A stretch of 26,942 nt of DNA from an uncultured Bacteroidales bacterium (GTDB lineage: Bacteria; Bacteroidota; Bacteroidia; Bacteroidales; UBA932). Each line of letters begins with the position of its first letter. The first letter of the stretch is position 1. Of this stretch, positions 23,459 through 26,942 are shown piece after piece. The notes beneath the pieces are model-generated. The model searched no databases, had not been told where the DNA came from, and worked only from the letters and a program-made list of their open reading frames with translations. The stretch is taken from the NCBI GenBank assembly GCA_900544815.1, contig UQWT01000023.1, positions 1-26,942 of the forward strand, written 5' to 3'. The translations under genes were made by a program, and so were the position numbers.

Positions 23459-24484
23459 TCAAAGTATTGTGTCTTTTCCTTTGACAACATCGTAAACAGG
23501 TATCTCCAACTCTTCGCGCATTCTGCTGCATAACAGATCACTATCCAATCTGTACCCCTGAGGAGAGGTTGGGTTGACGCAAACTGCTAACAACCTGCTT
23601 TTTCCTGCAACAGAAAGCACTCCGCCCTTATTCAAGAAGCCTCTGCATACCTGTTCATCTGCAAAGACCCTCGTAAAATCTTTTATAATAATTTCAAATC
23701 GCTCCTCTTTTTTCATCCGCTCTGTTATCTGTTTCAAAAAGCCGTCTGTTAGGGCGCCCGAAACAAAAATCCTTCTGCATCCTTTATTGAAATCCGGTTT
23801 TAAAACCACCGGCAGAAGAGACGATGCGATATCCAATTTATGAAGACCGTCATTCTCATCTATCCCCCATACACCGCTGTCAATCACCTCAAGTTGTCTT
23901 CTCAACTCCTCCCCCTCTGTCAAATCCAATCCTATAAGCTGTTTTACAAACTTTGTTTTTCTCACAAGTCTGTTTATATCGGGTGTTACAGCCGCACCCG
24001 TTGTAAGGACCATTGCCTCTGAAAGCCCGGCAGAAGCAATGCTCAATCGAGACAAAGCTCCATCTATAATAACTAACTCGGCACCAAGCTCTTTCATTCT
24101 GGCGCTCCATCTGCGCAATTCCATTACGGACGATGGCCCGGAAACAATCAGATTGCCAAGTCCCAATGCTCTGGCAGAAACTATTCTGCCCAATGCGCTT
24201 CCGCTGTTCGATATATCAATGATCTCAGAAACAATCCTCCTTCTGTTGTAGTAATACTCAGAAGTAGAAAAAATTATCCCCTCTTTAAGTTTTATCTGCG
24301 GCTTTGATGTCTTTGTTACCTGGTCTACAGTTTCTCCATCTATTCCTACGGAGGTTACCGCAACCCTTAATGATTGCGGTAAATTCCTTAGGATATAGTT
24401 AAGGCACTCTGTCTTTCCTGTATTCTTTTCAAGTCCGACAATAGAGATGCTCTTACTCTCAACTATTTCGCTCAAAAAAGACAT
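23459..24484 (-). CDS. kamB: KamB, P-loop protein of the lysine operon
   Basis: A 341-residue protein with an N-terminal Walker A motif GLEKNTGKT (17-25) in a SIMIBI-like arrangement, then VTSVGIDGE (about 43-51) and LVIIDGALSRLSIAS, a likely Walker B region. The C-terminal third carries RRIFVSGALTDGF and no further motif I recognise. By position between kamA and kamC it is KamB, a conserved companion of lysine 5,6-aminomutase whose biochemical role is not firmly established. A nucleotide-driven chaperone or reactivation function with KamC is plausible for a B12 enzyme that is prone to suicide inactivation, as an inference. Gaps to its neighbours are 11 and 29 bases. Confidence 0.85.
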   Translation of the reverse strand: MSFLSEIVESKSISIVGLEKNTGKTECLNYILRNLPQSLRVAVTSVGIDGETVDQVTKTSKPQIKLKEGIIFSTSEYYYNRRRIVSEIIDISNSGSALGRIVSARALGLGNLIVSGPSSVMELRRWSARMKELGAELVIIDGALSRLSIASAGLSEAMVLTTGAAVTPDINRLVRKTKFVKQLIGLDLTEGEELRRQLEVIDSGVWGIDENDGLHKLDIASSLLPVVLKPDFNKGCRRIFVSGALTDGFLKQITERMKKEERFEIIIKDFTRVFADEQVCRGFLNKGGVLSVAGKSRLLAVCVNPTSPQGYRLDSDLLCSRMREELEIPVYDVVKGKDTIL

Positions 24485-24495
24485 CTCAAAGTCTC

Positions 24496-25746
24496 TTATT
24501 TACGATGTTTTGCACGCTCCTTTCTTGCAAGAACTGCAGGCTCAATAGCCATATGCTCACCCTCTAACAGACCAACAACACCCTCCATCTCTTTCTTCTG
24601 TTTGCAATATTCGCAATGGCACTCGTTCTTGTAATCAAGAGGCTCTGTATATGTGGTAATAACACCCTCAAAGTTTCTTAGAACAACCTTACCAGGAGCC
24701 TGAGAGATAACATAATTTGGCATTACAGGGGTCTTTCCACCTCCACCCGGAGCATCAACAACAAATGTTGGCACTGCATAGCCGGATGTGTGTCCTCTTA
24801 AGCCCTCAATGATCTCAATACCCTTTGAAACCGGTGTTCTAAAATGCTCGAGACCCATTGAAAGGTCGCATTGGTAGATATAGTAAGGACGAACTCTTAT
24901 CTTTACAAGCTCTCTAACCAACTTCTTCATTACGTTAACACAGTCGTTAACTCCTCTTAACAATACAGACTGGTTTCCAAGAGGAATACCGGCATTAGCC
25001 AATCTTGCGCAAGCTGCTGCAGACTCTTCTGTAATCTCGTGAGGATGGTTAAAGTGAGTATTCAACCATATTGGATGATACTTCTTAAGCATATTAACAA
25101 GGTCATCTGTGATTCTTTGAGGACAAACAACAGGAGTTCTCGAACCTATTCTTATAATCTCTACGTGAGGAATCTCCCTAAGTTTCTTTATAATGTACTC
25201 AAGTCTTGCATCAGAAACCATAAGAGCATCACCACCTGAAAGAAGCACGTCTCTTACCTGAGGTGTATTTCTTATATACTCAATAGCCTTTTCTACGTTG
25301 TCTGAACTTGTCTCAGCATCTTTCTGTCCTGCAAAACGTCTTCTGGTACAGTGACGGCAGTACATAGAGCACATATCGGTTATCAAAAGGAGAACTCTGT
25401 CAGGATATCTGTGAGTCAAACCCGGAACAGGAGAATCCTCATCCTCATGGAGCGGGTCTCTCAAATCCGCATCTGCAATATGGGTCTCCTCACCGGTAGG
25501 GATAGCCTGTCTTCTTACAGGGCAATATGGATCATTAGGATCAATCAGGCTCAAGTAGTATGGAGTAATAGCCATTCTCAGAGTCTTAAGAGATTTCCTT
25601 ACTCCCTCCTCTTCGTCGGGAGTAAGAGAAATATACTTCTTAAGGTCTTCCAATGTCTCTATCCTATTCTTTACCTGCCACTTCCAATCGTTCCACTGCT
25701 CATCGGTAACGTTTGGAAACAACTCTTTTCTTCTAGATATAGCCAT
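24496..25746 (-). CDS. kamA: L-lysine 2,3-aminomutase
   Basis: A 416-residue radical-SAM, PLP-dependent enzyme converting L-lysine to L-beta-lysine, the first step of the pathway. The radical-SAM cluster motif is C126-SMY-C130-RH-C133. PLP binds K338 in DAPGGGGKTP. D294 (QCDLSMG) and D331 (VVDAPGG) match the two Asp that hold the lysine side-chain amine in the Clostridium enzyme (D293, D330). This argues for a true lysine enzyme rather than a glutamate 2,3-aminomutase. A C-terminal CHCEYC stretch probably binds zinc. It lies 17 bases after kdd. Being oxygen-sensitive, it implies anaerobic expression. Confidence 0.97.
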   Translation of the reverse strand: MAISRRKELFPNVTDEQWNDWKWQVKNRIETLEDLKKYISLTPDEEEGVRKSLKTLRMAITPYYLSLIDPNDPYCPVRRQAIPTGEETHIADADLRDPLHEDEDSPVPGLTHRYPDRVLLLITDMCSMYCRHCTRRRFAGQKDAETSSDNVEKAIEYIRNTPQVRDVLLSGGDALMVSDARLEYIIKKLREIPHVEIIRIGSRTPVVCPQRITDDLVNMLKKYHPIWLNTHFNHPHEITEESAAACARLANAGIPLGNQSVLLRGVNDCVNVMKKLVRELVKIRVRPYYIYQCDLSMGLEHFRTPVSKGIEIIEGLRGHTSGYAVPTFVVDAPGGGGKTPVMPNYVISQAPGKVVLRNFEGVITTYTEPLDYKNECHCEYCKQKKEMEGVVGLLEGEHMAIEPAVLARKERAKHRK

Positions 25747-25763
25747 AGTAAACCACGTAATTA

Positions 25764-26804
25764 TTATGCGTAAAGCTCAGTAAATATCTTGCGTAGTTTC
25801 TCAGACTCTCTAAGTTCCTGTAGAGTAATCTCTGCATGGCCTTTAGTGTAACCATTACCAATGATCATAGTAACATCTGAGCCAACACCCTCTGCTCCAA
25901 GAGCAGCTTTTGTAAAGCTTGTAGCCATAGAGAAGAAGTAAACAACACCTGTATTCTTTGTACAAAGAATAGATGTCATCTCTGTATCAGGAATATTTAC
26001 ATTGTTGATTGTAACGTCTGCAAGCTCGCCCTTTGTAAGCTCCTCAATCTTCTCAAGAACAGGAACAGGCTGAGTAGCATCTGCTGCAAATACATAGTCG
26101 CAGAAACCAAGCTCCTGAAGTCTCTTTGTACTTCTCTCTGAGTGGCAAAGACCAATAACCTTACCGGTTACACCTGCACGTTTCTTAGCCTCGTAGCAGC
26201 AAAGCATACCAGATTTTCCACCTGCACCAATAATAAGAACTGTATCGCCTGGTTTAACAAGTTTTGCAGTCTGAGCAGGAGCACCTGCAACATCCAATGC
26301 ACTAAGAGCAAGCTTCTCAGGAAGATCGTTAGGAATCTTAGCATAGATACCGCTCTCGAACAAAATAGCTTTACCATCTATATCAACCTGATCTATCTCA
26401 GGGCGAATCTCTTTGATCTTGTCAATTCTAAGCGGAGTAAGTGAAAGAGATACCAAAGTAGCGATCTTATCACCAACCTTAAGATCTGTCTTGCCTACAA
26501 GAGCATCGCCAATTTTCTCAACAACACCAAGAAGCATTCCGCCTGAACCGGTAACAGGATTACGATGTTTACCCTGCTTAGCAACTATATCCATCATGAT
26601 CTCAGCGATTTTCTTCTTATCGCCGCCTGCCTGCTCCTCAATCTGAGTAAAACTTGCAGAGTCAATGTTCAAAGTCTTAACATCAATAAGGATCTCGTTA
26701 TCGTAGATCTCATCCATGTTGTTATCAATCTTGTTAGCAGGCTGTGGAAGAACACCCTTTGGCTCAATTACCCTGTGTGTTCCGTATTTGTTACCTTTTT
26801 TCAT
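25764..26804 (-). CDS. kdd: L-erythro-3,5-diaminohexanoate dehydrogenase
   Basis: A 346-residue NAD(P)-dependent oxidoreductase that oxidatively deaminates 3,5-diaminohexanoate to 3-keto-5-aminohexanoate. It has a medium-chain-dehydrogenase-like layout: an N-terminal substrate domain with NPVTGSGGMLLG, and a Rossmann domain with VLIIGAGGKSGMLCCYEAKKR (starting near residue 189). The C-terminal part includes VVYFFSMATSF and the end stretch NGYTKGHAEITLQELRESEKLRKIF. The N-terminal THRVIEPKGVLPQPA is also typical of Kdd. The gene lies directly between kce (57 bases upstream) and kamA, as in known lysine fermentation clusters. Identification is secure by motif and context together. Confidence 0.94.
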   Translation of the reverse strand: MKKGNKYGTHRVIEPKGVLPQPANKIDNNMDEIYDNEILIDVKTLNIDSASFTQIEEQAGGDKKKIAEIMMDIVAKQGKHRNPVTGSGGMLLGVVEKIGDALVGKTDLKVGDKIATLVSLSLTPLRIDKIKEIRPEIDQVDIDGKAILFESGIYAKIPNDLPEKLALSALDVAGAPAQTAKLVKPGDTVLIIGAGGKSGMLCCYEAKKRAGVTGKVIGLCHSERSTKRLQELGFCDYVFAADATQPVPVLEKIEELTKGELADVTINNVNIPDTEMTSILCTKNTGVVYFFSMATSFTKAALGAEGVGSDVTMIIGNGYTKGHAEITLQELRESEKLRKIFTELYA

Positions 26805-26860
26805 AATGTTTAAAAATTTATTGTGTTACTATTATTTTTCTGTTTTCTCTTCCCGACAAT

Positions 26861-26942
26861 CTATTTAAGAGGTTTAAGACCAAGTATCTGTCTTGCCTCT
26901 GCAGGTGTAGCTACCTCACGTCCGAACTCTTTTGCAAGTCTT
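26861..26942 (-). CDS. kce: 3-keto-5-aminohexanoate cleavage enzyme, C-terminus only
   Basis: Only the last 26 residues and the TAG stop are inside the window. They read RLAKEFGREVATPAEARQILGLKPLK, broken here as RLAKEFGREVATP and AEARQILGL. This matches the conserved C-terminal end of Kce, the zinc enzyme that condenses 3-keto-5-aminohexanoate with acetyl-CoA to give 3-aminobutyryl-CoA and acetoacetate. The position immediately upstream of kdd supports it. The rest of the gene continues beyond the right edge, so the operon promoter is also outside. Because the visible part is short, the call relies on both the tail sequence and context. Confidence 0.8.
   Translation of the reverse strand, partial: RLAKEFGREVATPAEARQILGLKPLK

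Noticed and set aside
1..26942. tRNA, rRNA, insertion sequence or phage genes
   Set aside because: No cloverleaf-like segment, rRNA segment, transposase, integrase or flanking direct repeats were noticed. Reading by eye could miss a small RNA.

Overview
The window looks like a chromosomal segment of an anaerobic, amino-acid-fermenting Bacteroidales bacterium. Three things point there: Bacteroidetes-type promoters (TTG, about 19 bases, TAnnTTTG), an AT-leaning base composition, and an oxygen-sensitive gene content (rubrerythrin, radical-SAM aminomutase, many [4Fe-4S] proteins). The genus cannot be fixed from the sequence. Low-GC relatives of Odoribacteraceae or Rikenellaceae are a reasonable guess, because these groups contain lysine/butyrate fermenters and sulfonolipid makers.

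Layout. (1) 1-2148: the 3' part of a C69 dipeptidase gene (+) converging on a rubrerythrin gene (-), with hexamer repeats and a strong shared terminator between them. (2) 2149-3357: a roughly 430-base gene-poor stretch, a nicotinamidase-like hydrolase with a structured leader, and two inverted repeats in front of a marR gene. (3) 3358-10256 (+): marR, then HdrC-, HdrB-, HdrA-like, a second HdrC-like, and a large membrane protein fusing a NarI/HdrE-like domain to an HdrD-like domain. These are followed by a cysteate synthase/threonine synthase-like PLP enzyme. This looks like one operon ending in a clear terminator. (4) 10439-13855: a class I glutamine synthetase (-), divergent from a SulP anion transporter (+). 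(5) 13931-14149: a tiny Cys-rich lipoprotein. (6) 14366 to the right edge (-): a compact operon in transcription order kce (partial), kdd, kamA, kamB, kamC, kamD, kamE, atoA, crt, hbd, bcd, etfB, etfA.

How the genes work together. The minus-strand operon encodes fermentation of L-lysine to acetate, butyrate and ammonia. KamA makes beta-lysine, KamDE makes 3,5-diaminohexanoate, Kdd oxidises it and Kce cleaves the product. Bcd with EtfAB reduces crotonyl-CoA to butyryl-CoA, and AtoA is half of the CoA-transferase that releases butyrate. Key residues known for KamA and KamE are conserved at matching positions. Three expected parts are not seen in the window: AtoD, the 3-aminobutyryl-CoA ammonia-lyase (Kal) and a thiolase. 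Conversely hbd and crt, which the core lysine route does not need, are present.

The least understood part is the marR/Hdr-like operon. Its order C1-B1-A(short)-C2-[membrane+B2-like] resembles both quinone-linked Qmo-type modules and the sulfur-oxidising sHdr gene order. It ends in a gene whose nearest family makes cysteate from sulfite. A role in sulfur or sulfonate metabolism is a testable inference, not something the sequence proves.
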